A stretch of 64,000 nucleotides of DNA from Castanea sativa (taxonomy: Eukaryota; Streptophyta; Magnoliopsida; Fagales; Fagaceae), in the NCBI RefSeq assembly GCF_040712315.1, contig NC_134022.1, forward strand, positions 2,790,001-2,854,000, in the 5' to 3' direction. The notes under the pieces were generated by a model. The model had not been told where the DNA came from. It was given only the letters and a program-made list of their open reading frames with translations, and did not search any database. A program made the position numbers and the translations under genes. This document shows positions 22,495-33,960 of the stretch, piece after piece. Every line of letters begins with the position of its first letter. The first letter of the stretch is position 1.

Positions 22495-22612
22495 TGAAAA
22501 AGCACTGAGGAAAAACCAAAGAAAAATAGAGAGAGAAAGAGAGTTTCTGGTATTAATGAAAAAAATGAAATCTTGATTACAACAGAATTTGTTATCTACA
22601 ATATATAAATAA
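22495..22612 (-). repeat. 3' LTR, distal part (split by L1)
   Basis: Matches 33527-33640 of the 5' LTR, from TGAAAAAGCAC through the ATCTACAATATATA segment. The match stops at the TA-rich tract where the L1 unit begins. Confidence 0.85.
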
Positions 22613-22715
22613 ATATATATATATTTTTTTATAGGTAATCAAAGAAGTAATATTAATAATAAAAATAGTACAGGATGTTCATGATGATGAACAGAAAGAT
22701 ACAAAGAAAGAAAAA

Positions 22716-24258
22716 CTAAGGGAAGGAAAATCTAAGGGAAAACATAAACTCTGAAAGAGACGAAGAATCAGTAAAACCCCAACAACGAGACCACTCAAAA
22801 AGGCTACGCTGACATAACACCTTTAACTCATCCAATGTCTTCTCCATGTTCTCAAAGGAGCGACGATTCCGTTCTACAATCCACATTAAACACCCTGGAA
22901 TCAAATTCCAAATATTCGAGTTATGCTTCCCTAACCACTGATGCCAACAAGATAACAACCCCGTCACTGATCTTGGCATAACCCAGTGGATACCAAAAGC
23001 CTGAAGCATAAGAGACCATAAGGTATGAGAAACAGTACAATGAAGAAGAAGGTGGTCAACCGACTCCCCATCGCAACAACACATACAACACCGATTTGCC
23101 AAAGGGCGAAGACCCCTAATCATGAGATTATCCAATGTGAGAATCCGACCGTGAGCAGCTGTCCACAAGAAGAAAGCTACTTGCTTAGGAACCTTTGGTT
23201 TCTAGACACCCTTCCAAGGAAACAAAAAATTTGAGGAACCCCGAATTGCTTGGTAATAGGAGCGGGTGTCAAACTTACCATTGCCTTTGAGCCGCCAACG
23301 AAGAATATCCCTTCTATCCCCCCGAGGAATATGAGGTTGGATAAAATGAAGAAGAGAAAAAGAAGCAGCAAGCTCCCAATCTTCAAAGGCTCTAAAGAAC
23401 CTTAAATTCCACACTCTAGTAGAACCTCCTTCCGGAAGCCATAAAACTTTAGAAATGCAAGCATCCTTGGCAACTGAACACACATAGAGCTCAGGGTAGA
23501 GATATTTTAGGATATAATCCCCAATCCACCTATCATGCCAGAAGCGGATGCAAGTGCCTTCACCCACTACAAAAGATAGGTGCTTAGAAAAACTCTCCCA
23601 CCCTTCATGAATGCTTCTCCAAAGGCCACAACCATGGGTCCTCCTGCACACTTTAGTACACCACCCCCCTTGACCCTCACCATATTTTGTGGAGATAACT
23701 CTCCGCTAGAGATGGGTAACTTCTTGCCCAAAGCGCCACAATCATTTCCCTAAAAGAGCTTGATTAAACGACGCCACACTCCTTATCCCCAGCCCCCCCA
23801 ATTTAACAGGTGAACACACCTTATCCCAAGCCACCAAAGAATATCTGAAACTCCCCTCAACAAACCCCCAAAGAAAATTCCTTTGAATCCTTTCCATTCT
23901 AGCAGCCACAGCTTTAGGAATAGTGAAGAGAGATAAAAAAGTACGTAGGAAGACTCGATAGAGTACTTTTTAGTAAAGTGAGCCTACCACCCTTAGATAA
24001 GTAGAGACGTTTCCACCCTGAGAGTCTCTTCTCCATCTTTTCCAAAATAGGATTCCAAGTCGAAGCAGTCTTAAAAGAAGTTCCTAAAGGCATCCCCAGG
24101 TATTTCATAGGCAAGCTCCCTACTCTACACTGAAGAATGCTAGCCAATGCATCTATATTATTCACCTCCCCAACAGGAACAATCTCACTTTTCCCAACAT
24201 TGATCTTCAAACCCGTAAAAGCTTGAAAACAAGACATCGCCAACCTTATGGATAGCAA
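22716..24258 (-). pseudogene. L1 ORF2 C-terminal region with zinc cluster
   Basis: Downstream of the RT catalytic core, the minus strand reads [26 protein letters not shown] and [19 protein letters not shown] (24258-23914). After a gap come GEGTCIRFWHDRWIGD and LKGNGKFDTRSYYQ (23651-23202). The final frame (23168-22716) has MWTAAHGRILTLDNL, then Cys-rich CCMCCCDGESVDHLLLHC matching the zf-RVT cluster (C-x2-C ... H-x-x-x-H/C). It ends about 80 bp before the tail. There is no RNase H domain, unlike the L1 at 10878-15316. Confidence 0.8.
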
Positions 24259-25450
24259 CTAATCCCTAGAGGCATCACAAAATAAGATAGTATCGTCCGC
24301 AAACAACAAATAAGAGATCTGAACACCAACAGAATTCACTGCTCCTACATGAAACCCCCGAATAAGATTATTCTCCTCTGTCTTCTTCAAAATTCTGCTT
24401 AAAACCTCCATAATCAAGAGAAATAGTAGTGGGGATAAAGGGTCTCCTTGTCTCAACCCACGGGAGCTTTCAAAAAAACCTTCAGGGGAACCATTTACTA
24501 GGACAGAGAAACGGACAGAAGTAACACAAGCCTTAATCCACCCCCTCCATTTCGACCCAAACCCCATCCGGTCCAACAGATAAAACAAGGCCTCCCAGTT
24601 TACATGGTCATAAACTTTTTCAATATCAAGCTTGCAAACCACACCCGATAACTGACTCTTCAACCTACTATCCAAACACTCATTTGCAATGAGCGCTGAA
24701 TCCAAAATCTGCCTACCACCAACAAACGAATTCTGAGTCTCAGAGATGAGTTTATCCAAAACCACCCTTAACCTATTAGCGAAAACCTTGGACAACTACT
24801 TGTACACACTGCCCACTAGACTGATAGGGCGGAAATCTTTAATGTTAACAACATTACTCTTTTTAGGAATTAAAGTGAGAAAAGAAGCATTCAAAGATTG
24901 TTCAAACACAGAGTGACGATGAAAGAAATCAAAGAAATCCATGACATCCTTTTCCACCACACTCCAACAATTTTGAAAGAAAGCCATGGTGAACCCGTCA
25001 GGACCAGGGGCTTTATCTCCCTCCAACTCCCTTAAGACGTGTAAAACTTCCTCCTTTGTGAACGCCTTCTCTAGGGTCAACCTCTCCTCCTCTTCAATGC
25101 AAGCAAATTCTAATCCATCCATAGTAGGACGACCCAATTTAGATTCCTCATACAACCCCTGATAGAAGCGGACTAACTAAGAGCGCACATCTGACTCATC
25201 CTCATAAAGAACACCATCCACCTCAATCCTCTTAATATGATTAGCATTTCTATGAGAGTTTGCTAATCTATGAAAGAAGCGAGTATTCTTATCTCCCTCT
25301 TTGACATACAAAGCACGAGATTTTTGTCTCTAGGAAATTTCCTCAAGAGAAGCCAACTGTTCTATGTCAGCTTTGAGTTGAATACGATGAAGTTGATCCT
25401 CATTCGAGAGATCTTGCAGCTCCTCTCTCACATCAAGACCCCTCAATTCA
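24259..25450 (-). pseudogene. L1 reverse transcriptase core
   Basis: The minus-strand blocks are [41 protein letters not shown] followed by a stop, then [34 protein letters not shown] and [13 protein letters not shown]. The FADD aspartates are intact. Between 25450 and 25155 lies the decayed link from the endonuclease. The sequence is close to the third L1 (40369-44456), so both belong to one family. Confidence 0.85.
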
Positions 25451-25451
25451 G

Positions 25452-26375
25452 TCAGCAAATTTTTTTTTTTTTGAGTGCCAAGTCACCAAACTTCTCCCTG
25501 TTCCACTTTTTTAAATCTGCTTTCAAAGCCTTCAATTTTTGAGCCAAGATAAAACTTGGTAAACCCACAAAACTATACCCGTTCCACCATTGCTGAACTC
25601 TATCAACAAAACCCTCAACTTTCAACCACATGTTTTCAAATTTAAAAGCACTACGACCCCTTCGAACAGCACCAGCTTCCAACAAAAGAGGGCAACGGTC
25701 AGAAATAACCCGAGGAAGCACCCTTTGAGAAATATTCTCGAAGTGATCCACCCAGTCTAGGGAAACCAAAACCCTATCAATTCTAGACATAGAGGGAATG
25801 CCAGAATCTCTGAACCAAGTGAAGGAAGCATCCTCTAGAGGTAAGTCAACTAAGGAATTCCTATCTATAAAGTCCGAAAATGCAAACATAGCAGGGCTAA
25901 ACAACTCACAGCCAAGCCTTTCACTTGGGAACCTAATGATATTGAAATCACCTACTAAGCACCATGCCATGGGCCATCTGACACGCAACTGTGACAACTC
26001 CTCCCACAAGGTAACTCGCTGACCATCCTCATGGGGACCATACACACCTGTACAAGCCCAAACAAAGTCATCAACCACACCTCTCAATAAGACACTAATA
26101 GAAAACTGTCCAGCAATTACATCCAATTTCTCAAAAACCCTCTTATTCCAAATCAACAAAATCCCTCCAGAAGTCTGCACAGCATCCAAAACAGCCCAAT
26201 CAATGAAAGGACTTCCCCACAAACTCCGAACAAAGGCAACATCAGTAGAAGATACTTTTGTTTCTTGAAAACATACAATATCACACTTCCATTCCTTTAG
26301 GAGATTCTTACAAACCTCTCTCTTCTGGGGATTGTTAAGCCCCCTTACGTTCCAAGAGAGTAGACGTAAAGTCAT
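25452..26375 (-). pseudogene. L1 ORF2 endonuclease, catalytic His replaced
   Basis: A 307-residue open frame opens MTLRLLSWNVRGLNN. It shows Asn9, Glu38 in CFQETK, VYGPHE, Asp143 and Asn145 in GDFN, and a final VISDRCPLLL. In active L1 endonucleases this last motif is Ser-Asp-His, where His is the general base; here it is Arg227. This one change should abolish nicking even though the frame is open. The frame overlaps the end of ORF1 by a few bases. It is followed by a run of A/T and a frameshift before the RT. Confidence 0.85.
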
Positions 26376-28420
26376 TTACAACTACCAACAACCCCTGCAG
26401 CAATCAAAGAAACTCTGCTCTTACTCCTAGAAGATACCCCATCGTAATTAACATTAGAGATAAGCCCCTTAAGTTCCCTGAGTCCTAGAGACCCTGAGTT
26501 TGCTGGTTGCTTGGGCACCCCCTCAACAACCACCTTAAGACACTCCTGCTCTAAAAGGCGAAACAAAGCCAAACATTGAGCCTCATGTTTCACAATAGGG
26601 AAACCCACCATGTTATAGAAATTTTTCATCAATTGGGACACCCAATTCGAAGGTGTCCCTGACTCTGTAACTTGAGGTCCTTTTGCAGAGTTCTGAACCA
26701 GCACCAAATCTCTGATTTCATTGGGTTCCCATGAAGACAGAAGGTCACACTTCAACACCCCAAAATCTTTCTCTCCACTACCACAGCTATGGTCAGACAC
26801 TTCACTGGTCTCCCACTGATCCTCATGATCTTCCCCTTCCACAAACCCTTCATTAACCCCATTACCCAGCTCTGAGAGAGGAGAGAACCGATTCTAAATC
26901 ACCCAAGGATACTGACCAAGGATCAGCGATACACCTTTTAGAATCGGTGCCTCAAGCACCACCGACGGCGAGCTAACCGCTGGGTCACTGGAGAGCCCGG
27001 AGTCTCGGATGCCTAAACCATGCAATTCCTCAGCATCGGAGATGGTGTCCAAAGGAAAAATAGCCTTACCGGAGTCGAGAAGGACCGCAACGGAGCTGCA
27101 CCGTAACGCCGATGGAGTTTCGGTCACAGGAGCTCCCAACTCTCTCGACGGGTTGGAAGCAAGATGCTCCGAAGAAATATCGGGGGTGGATATCGGCGGT
27201 AACCCAGCCGACACACCCTTAGGCAACACCGATAAAGCCGATGACTTCATCGGTGGCTTAGAACTCTCGCCCACCACCCTCGCGCTCTGATTGTGGAGTA
27301 TACACGCACCCACTCCACGATGAAAAGGAAGCCCATTCTGGGCCTTACCTCTCGGGTCAGCCAATTGGGCTTTGTCATGCCCAAATAGCAAAATTGGCCC
27401 ACTAACAATAGCCTTGTGAGAATGGTCTTTATCATGTCTAGAAAACAACCCCAGCCCACCGTTAGTGGGCTTAAGAGTAGAAAAGTGGTTCAACCAAGTT
27501 ACCAAACGTTTGCCTCCAACAGATTTAGTCACCCTCAGCGCCAAATTTGCAGGAGTCAACTCAAACTTAAAGTTACGCGTGGGTCTTCCATTAATAGAAG
27601 AGACAGTAACGCCAGTAGCATCCTTCAACACGTTATTTCCCGAATCAGCTCTTAAAAATTCAAAATTCCTTAACTTCCGCTGCTTCAGATCTTGTGAGAT
27701 TTCTTCCCAAAATGCCCACCACCTTCTGCCAGACCAGGACCAACTCCAGCACCAACATCTTCATCAGAAGTCCTCCCTTTCACCCAAACAGTGTTTGAAC
27801 CAGAAAGAAATCTATCTAATTCTTTTGAAAAGAAACTCCATCTAGACCGGTTTGAACTCGCAGGTACCATAATCCAACCACGACGAGCTCCACCATAATA
27901 CACAGCTATCTCCACAAAAATACCAGCCTTATTCGATCTTCCACGAAATTCGAAAAACTTGTTATTTTCTCTATAACGTTTATACAGATAATCCTTTCCA
28001 GGAACCCAATCACGGATATCAGCAAAACAAGAGAGAATCCATTCCAATCCTTTACGACCCAAACAAACGGAACTATTAAAATTCTGACGACTTTCGTGAA
28101 TAGCATAAGAGTCAGCCTAACCGTCGTCAAACGAGAAAGAAAAAGTTTTTGAATCTATGCGAAAAGAACCATTACTGCCCCCTTTGCTCTGGGGAGAAAG
28201 TTTAGGAGGGAGAGGCAAACTGTTAGGGATAGGTGTGGATGAAGCAGTAGTGATTGATCTAGGCCATACCTGTGGTTGTAACGGCAAGACAGATGGGGGT
28301 GGGGTGTTCAAAGAAGAAGGATATGGTGGGCAAAGAGAGTGAAATGGAAAGAAACCAATAGGTGATGGGAACGGTGATGGAAAGAAACCAGGGAGAGAAG
28401 GAGGTGTCTGGTTGAAAGGC
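26372..28420 (-). pseudogene. L1 ORF1 (nucleic-acid-binding protein), frame-broken
   Basis: Minus-strand pieces in order are: a Pro/Ser-rich N-terminus (28422-28117); a conserved block with WILSCFADIRDWVPG, KFFEFRGRSNKAGIFVEIA and YYGGARRGWIMVPASSNRS (28062-27750); a Ser/Pro-rich middle (27631-26894); and an acidic C-terminal part (26842-26372). This resembles ORF1 of plant L1 elements that lack an evident CCHC knuckle. A stop at about 28115, frameshifts near 27650 and a stop near 26893 break it. Confidence 0.65.
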
Positions 28421-28499
28421 AATGGTAGAAAGGGGCACAGAGGAGGGAAAGGAGTTGGCTATATGGTGGGGAGGGAGGGGGGAGGGGGAAGGGTGCTAG

Positions 28500-28904
28500 T
28501 CATTTTTTTGAAAAGCACTTATCAAATAGACATGGTAGCAAATAAAATTGAAAATTGAATGTCAAATGCAATTAAAATACCATCCTACATATTATTTGTT
28601 TATTTCCACTTGTTCACCATTATAATTGTATAAGGTATCCAATGAGTGTAAACCCTCCAATGACCAACATCTTAATAAACGAAGATAGCTGACAAAGGAT
28701 TGAAACCCATAATGTAGATCACAAATATCTTCCCTTATTTGATGAATTTCTCTTAACATCCATCCAAAATCTACCACTGATGCAGTCTCTTGGCTAATTG
28801 GTGGGAATACACCACCCAAGAAAACCAAATTTGTTCTTTCAACAACATTGATGCAACTTGTTCTTACTCCCATCAAATTTTGACATTTAACTAATGTTCT
28901 TATA
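28500..28904 (-). other. Unassigned segment between L1 ORF1 and the LTR, with an open frame
   Basis: The minus-strand open frame (28915-28592) includes INVVERTNLVFLGGVFPPIS, ASVVDFGWMLREIHQIREDI and LHYGFQSFVSYLRLLRCWSL. It looks like real protein, not AT-rich noise, and does not match any L1 or Copia domain I know. It lies between the Pro-rich start of L1 ORF1 and the TA-rich junction with the Copia LTR. It could be an L1 5' leader, a 5'-transduced piece or a captured gene fragment. Confidence 0.4.
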
Positions 28905-29136
28905 TATATACACACACACCATCAGAAAGCATAGATAAATATCTCTCAGACTAAGACTTATTCTAACAAACTCTCACACGTGCACACGTATAAGCACTAA
29001 ACCAAGTCTGAGTTACATAACACAAACGACATGCGTTTCTCATTTACTCTTCTTAGACGACACTGGTTTTACTGTTGGAATTGTAGCTGCTGCATTTGTA
29101 TCTTGAAGTTCTTCAATTTTACAACTTGAGCTTTCA
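28905..29136 (-). repeat. 3' LTR, proximal part
   Basis: Matches 33655-33884 of the 5' LTR nearly base for base (CATCAGAAAGCATAGATAAA through AGCTTGAGCTTTCA). It is bordered at 29137 by the purine tract. Confidence 0.9.
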
Positions 29137-29159
29137 TCCCCCTCAAACGAAAGGGGAAT

Positions 29160-29740
29160 TTCCACATGAGTTTGGAAGTAAGCCAGTGAAAACGTGGTGA
29201 AGGCAGACCCTTAGTAAATATGTCTGCAAGTTGATCATGAGAAGAAATATACTTCACCAAAACATCATGCTTAAGAACCCTCTCACGCACAAAATGGTAA
29301 TCAACCTCTATGTGTTTCGTCCGAGCATGAAATATGGGGTTTGAAGCAATAGCCAAGGCTCTAACATTATCACACCACAACAAAGGAGGCTGAGGAAGAA
29401 AAACACCCAAATCGTGAAGAAGCATACGAATCCAACAAAGTTCAGCAGCGGAAGAGGCCAAAGCTCTATACTCAGCCTCGTGGAAGATCTAGACACAGTA
29501 GCTTGTTTCTTGGTTGACCAAGTAATATGACAATTCCCAAAAAATACAACAATCCCAGTAATGGACCGACGATCCACAAGATCCTCTGCCCAATCTGCAT
29601 CACTATAAGCAGATAAAGAGATAGGGCCAGGGGTAAAAGCAAGACCATGGTGTAAAGTCCCTTGAATATACCTCAAAATGCGCTTAGCAGCTTGAAGATG
29701 GTTCTGGGTAGGAAGACTCATAAATTGGCAAGCTTGCTAG
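29160..29740 (-). pseudogene. Copia RNase H (Ale-like)
   Basis: Minus-strand blocks are LSAYSDADWAEDLVDRRSIT (Asp-bearing start), SAAELCWIRMLLHDLGV (Glu), LLWCDNVRALAIASNP (Asp) and ARTKHIEVDYHFVRERV, then SSHDQLADIFTKGL. This is the standard Copia RNase H order. A frameshift near 29450 separates the first block from the rest. It ends about 20 bp from the purine tract. Confidence 0.85.
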
Positions 29741-29869
29741 ACTGCAAAGGACAGGTCAGGCCGTGTGAAAGTGAGGTACTGAAGGGCACTAACAAGACTT
29801 CTGTATGGAGTAGGATTAGCAAGAAGAGAACTTTCATGAGGAAGAAGGTGCTGGTTAGGGGAGCAAGGA

Positions 29870-30540
29870 GTCTTGCAAGGTTTGCAATTAGTCATAGCAA
29901 ACTTTGCCAACAAATCCGAGGCATACTTTGTCTGATACACAAATAAACCATTGGATGTATAGTCAATCTGAAGTCCAAGAAAGTAATGAAGAGGGCCTAG
30001 ATCCTTAAGATCAAATTCAGAACCCAACTGCTGAATGAGAGAAGCAATAAAGGTAGAATCATTGCCAGTGAGAATAATATCATCAACATACAATAGAAGG
30101 AAGACCAGATGACAACCATGCTTGTAAATGAAGAGATTACCATCAGCACCTGAGGCAGAGAATCCAATGTGAAACAATTGAGAGGTAAACCTCTCAAACC
30201 AGGCCCGAGGGGCTTGCTTAAGACCATAGAGAGCCTTACGGAGGAGGCAGACATGCTTAGGAAATTTAGAATCAACATACCCTTGAGGCTGAGCCATATA
30301 GACCTCCTCCTTTAAAAAACCATGTAGGAAAGCATTACTCACATCAAGCTGCCTAAGCTCCCAATTTTGATTCACAGCCAAGGCCAAAAACAACCTGATA
30401 GTGGCAGGTTTCACAACAGGGCTAAAAGTCTCCTTATAGTCCAACCTATACTATTGAAGATAGCCCCGAGCAACTAATCGAGCCTTGTACCGAGCAATAG
30501 ACCCATCACTGTTCCTTTTCAATTTGTACACCTATTTACA
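29870..30540 (-). pseudogene. Copia reverse transcriptase (Ale-like)
   Basis: An open frame from 30444 to 29737 contains MDYKETFSPVVKPATIRLFL, QLDVSNAFLHGFLKEEVYM, LRKALYGLKQAPRAW and the catalytic FLLLYVDDIILTGND. The YVDD aspartates are intact. The upstream part is interrupted by stops near 30450 and 30535. Confidence 0.9.
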
Positions 30541-31990
30541 AGTAACAATGTTCTTATTAGCTGGCCTAGGAACCAAAGACCAAGTCTTTTGCAGCTGAAG
30601 AGATTTAAACTCAGAATCCATGGCTGCAACCCAGTGAGGATGTTTAGCAGCAATGGCAAGAGATGGTGGTTCTGTCACAGAGTAGTCATGGATAACCTGC
30701 AAAGCTTTAGGCTTATATATACCATGTTTTGATCTTGTAACCATAGGGTGATTATTATGAGTAATAGGTAAAGAAGAAGTAGAAGGAATAGAAGAAGAAT
30801 CAGGTACGAGAACATCAAGAATAGGGGATGGATCAGGCATAGGCGGTGGATTAGGGACAGGTGATGGAGAGGGAACAACAGAGATGGGTAGTGAAGAATC
30901 CAGAGTAGAGGGAAATAGAAAAGTAGTGAGATCCAAAGGAAAAGAAGAAGCACAAGAAGATGGAGCATCAGTAGGAGTAGAAATGGAAGAAGATGAGGAA
31001 GGAAACCAATGAGAAAAATCAGATGTGAAAGGGATAAGAGGATTTGTGCAGGTAGAATTATGAGAAAAAGGAAAAAGAGATTCATCAAACAAAACAAAAC
31101 AAGCAATGTAAATTCTATTTGTAGAAGGATCAAGACAGATATAGCCCTTGGATAATGGAGGATATTCGAGAAATATGCACTCTTTGGACTTGGGTTGAAA
31201 CTTATTTATATTATAAGGAGTCAGATATGGATAGCAAGCACAACCAAATGATTTAAGAGCATGAAGAGGAGGTGGTTTGAGATAAAGGGACTTTTAGGGA
31301 GACTTGAAGTTTAAAACAGAGGAAGGCAACCTATTTATAAGATACACAGTAGTGGAAAAAGCATGAGACCAGTAGTTATAGGGTAGATGAGACTTATAGA
31401 GGAGAGAAAGACCAGTTTCAACTATATGCCTATGTTTTCTCTCAGAAACACCATTTTGCTGTGGAGTATGGGGACAGGAGGTCTGATGAAGAATGCGATT
31501 GGAAGAACAAAATGATTGAAAGGCAATGTTAGTGTACTAAGTACCATTATCTGTTCTAAGAACCTTAATTTTGGTAGAGTATTGAGTTTCAACAAGAGCT
31601 TTAGAATGTTTGAATATAGAAAGAACTTCATGTTTATGTTTCAACAGAAATAACCATGTAAATCGAGTACAATCATCAACAAAAATCACATAGTAGTTGA
31701 AACCAAGAACAAATGTAAGAGGGGCAGGACCCCAAACATCACTATGAACAATATCCAAGACAGAATTAGAAACAATGGAAGTTTTATTCAAAGATGACTT
31801 GTGCATTTTAGCACTTGTACAATATGTACAGGAAGAGCAAAGTGTATCAATCTGAGACAAAGACACATTCTTTATTACATTTTGCAAGGCAGAATATAAA
31901 AATCTAAAACTTGGATGTCCAAGTCTATGATGCCAAAGCAAGATCAGATCAGGTTTGATAGAAGCAAAAGCAGATACACTAGACTTAAGA
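30541..31990 (-). pseudogene. Copia integrase, decayed
   Basis: The minus strand shows the HHCC zinc region (LWHHRLGHPSFRFL, then CSSCTYC) and the DDE core (DIVHSDVWGPAP, FVDDCTRFTWLFLLKH, VLRTDNGT). A stop follows directly (about 31540), then a decayed stretch with the conserved Glu region. A Ser/Pro-rich spacer at 31092-30675 follows and ends at MVTRSKHGIYKPK, the usual entry to RT. Confidence 0.8.
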
Positions 31991-32059
31991 GTTGAAAATA
32001 GCAGAAGATGAAAGTGGAGAAGCAATGGGAATGGGATACACTCCATTTTTACTCAACCC

Positions 32060-32440
32060 TTTGTAAAGGATCCTCCCTAAAGGCAAATCCTGATTTGAGA
32101 ACTTCTCAGTATCAAAATAACAAAATGCATTATTTTGAAAACACAATTTATGAATCGACAAGAGATTAGATGCAAGATCAGGAACTCTAAGTATATTATT
32201 AAGCCTAAATTTATGAGTAGAAGTTTGAAGCTCACCATGACCCACATGAGTGACAGGAAGCTCTTATCCATTGCCTACAGTAACTGTCTCATTGCCCTGA
32301 ACTGGCTGCTGATGGAGTGACAACTGAGAGAGATTAGGAGTGACATGATCTGAACATCCAGTATCAGTAAGCCAACCATTACATGACTGCACTTGTGAAG
32401 AGTTAGCTACCATTGAGGCTAACTTGGCAGGAGCATGTCT
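32060..32440 (-). pseudogene. Copia protease
   Basis: The minus strand reads GWLTDTGCSDHVTPNLSQL. The DTG active-site triplet is flanked by the W and H positions typical of Copia protease. NILRVPDLASNLLSIHKLC downstream is the usual protease-to-integrase link. A stop lies near 32265. Confidence 0.8.
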
Positions 32441-32444
32441 TCCC

Positions 32445-33500
32445 TAATATGCGAAATCCATCCTATGATAGCAATCAACTGCTATGTGTCCAGTTTTACC
32501 ACAAATTTGGCAAATTGGCCTATTAGATTGACCTTGTCCTCCTTGGGACTTAGATTGATTATACTGTGAACCTGAATGAGGATTGTAACTTGTATTGCCA
32601 TATCCTCCAGAATTAGGATTATAACCTGAATTACCATATCCACCAGAATTGTGACCACCATTAGGATTATATCCACGACCACCTTTTCCTCTTTGATTAT
32701 TGTTTCTACCACCTCTTCCTCAAGGAAAACCCTGATTCTGAGGCTGAAAATTCATTGCCATGGCCATTGAATTAGGGTCAACAGCAATAGCCTTAGATCT
32801 CTTCTTAATCACTCTTTCTTCAAAGTTGAGCAAAGTGTTCAGTTCTTCAACAAATAGAACATCACTACGAGTCCTTATTGCGGAACTAAAAGAGTCATAT
32901 TCAGATGGCAATCCATCAAGAGCTATATGAAGAAGCTCTTAATCATCAAGAAACACTGAAACAGCAGCTAGCTTATCACGAGTCTGCTTGATCTTTTGAA
33001 AATAACTATCAATTGAATCAGAACCTTTCTTGATTGCATTCAATTCATTTCGAAGACTCATCACATGAGACCTTGAGATTGAAGCAAATCTCTTCTCCAA
33101 TACCTTCCAAACTCCCTTGGCAGATTTTTGCCCAACAGTAAGAGCAAGAATTGAAGGAGACAGAGTTGAATTAATAAAAGTAAACATGGCTTGCTCGCGA
33201 TTTTTCCAGGAAACGAAATTAGGGTTAATTTCAGTAGTGAAATTACCAGAGTCGTCTTTGAGAAAACGATCTGGAGCTATAACAGAATCATCAATCACAT
33301 CAATCATTGAGTAAAGTTTCAAGAATTACCTCAATTTGATGCTTCCACACGATGTAATTGCCATAATCAAGCTTGACAGTCATCATCGAAGACATATTGG
33401 ATAGCAACAACAGTGAAGTATTAGCAGGTAAGATTGTACTAGCTATGGCAGGCGTTGAATTTGAAGTAGAAGACGAAGAAGTTGCATTTATGGAAGCCAT
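32445..33500 (-). pseudogene. Copia gag with CCHC knuckle
   Basis: Starts ATG at 33500. The Retrotran_gag-type blocks are YGNYIVWKHQIEVILE, KGVWKVLEKRFASISRSHVM and SIDSYFQKIKQTRDKLA, then PSEYDSFSSAIRTR. A Gly/Asn-rich stretch leads to the zinc knuckle CQICGKTGHIAVDC (about 32516-32475). A frameshift near 33310 and stops at 32939 and 32718 inactivate it. Confidence 0.85.
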
Positions 33501-33514
33501 TGTTGTGGATTCAA

Positions 33515-33526
33515 GCTCTGATACCA
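33515..33526 (-). other. Primer binding site
   Basis: Minus-strand TGGTATCAGAGC directly follows the LTR end TTTTTCA. It is complementary to the 3' end of initiator Met tRNA. Confidence 0.9.
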
Positions 33527-33628
33527 TGAAAAAGCACAGAGGAAAAACCAGAGAAAAACAGAGAGAGAAAGAGAGTTTCTGGTATTAATGAAAAAATGAA
33601 ATCTTGATTACAACAGAATTTGTTATCT

Positions 33629-33668
<40 letters not shown>

Positions 33669-33884
33669 ATCAGAATGCATAGATAAATATCTCTCAAACT
33701 AAGACTCATTCTAACAAACTCTCACAGGTGCACACGTATAAGCACTAAACCAAGTCTGAGTTACATAACACAAACGACATGCGTTTCTCATTTACTCTTC
33801 TTAGACGACACTGGTTTTACTGTTGGAATTGTAGCTGCTGCATCTGTGTCTTGAAGTTCTTCAATTTTACAGCTTGAGCTTTCA
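33527..33884 (-). repeat. 5' LTR of the Ale-like Copia
   Basis: 358 bp, TG...CA on the minus strand. It carries a (TA)n tract at about 33633-33666, the site where the other LTR received the L1. Confidence 0.9.
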
Positions 33885-33960
33885 TTGTTAATGAATGTTC
33901 TATGGTTCTTATTGAGTTAACGCCATGATACAAAGGAAATTTTTTTTATCTGTTTCTTAG

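Larger units (their letters stand above)
22613..28890 (-). mobile_element. Near-complete L1 LINE inserted in the Copia LTR
   Basis: This element runs on the minus strand, with its A-rich tail at about 22623-22632 next to ATTACCTATAAAA, the usual end of plant L1. Upstream lie an ORF2 with all domains and an ORF1. It sits in the (TA)n tract of the Copia 3' LTR. TA-rich sequence occurs on both sides, so a TSD cannot be delimited. Its 5' end is either near 28500 or, if the segment 28500-28890 belongs to it, near 28890. Several stops and frameshifts mean it is no longer autonomous. Confidence 0.85.
22495..33884 (-). mobile_element. Copia element (Ale/Retrofit-like) containing a nested L1
   Basis: The LTR is 358 bp: the 5' copy is 33527-33884. 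The 3' copy is split into 22495 to about 22612 and about 28905-29136 by an inserted L1 unit. Minus-strand LTR ends are TGAAAGCTC and GCTTTTTCA. The primer site TGGTATCAGAGC (33515-33526) abuts the 5' LTR, and a purine tract (GAGGGGGA, about 29137-29145) abuts the 3' LTR. The interior of about 4.4 kb encodes gag, protease, integrase, RT and RNase H in Copia order, with stops and frameshifts. The short LTR and interior and the YMAQPQGYVD motif suggest the Ale/Retrofit lineage. No matching 5-bp TSD is seen: ATTCC on the left and TTGTT on the right. Confidence 0.85.

Noticed and set aside
30675..31133. Leu-rich membrane-like open frame on the minus strand
   Set aside because: Shadow frame of the Ser/Pro-rich linker between Copia integrase and RT, which carries the recognisable MVTRSKHG motif in another frame.
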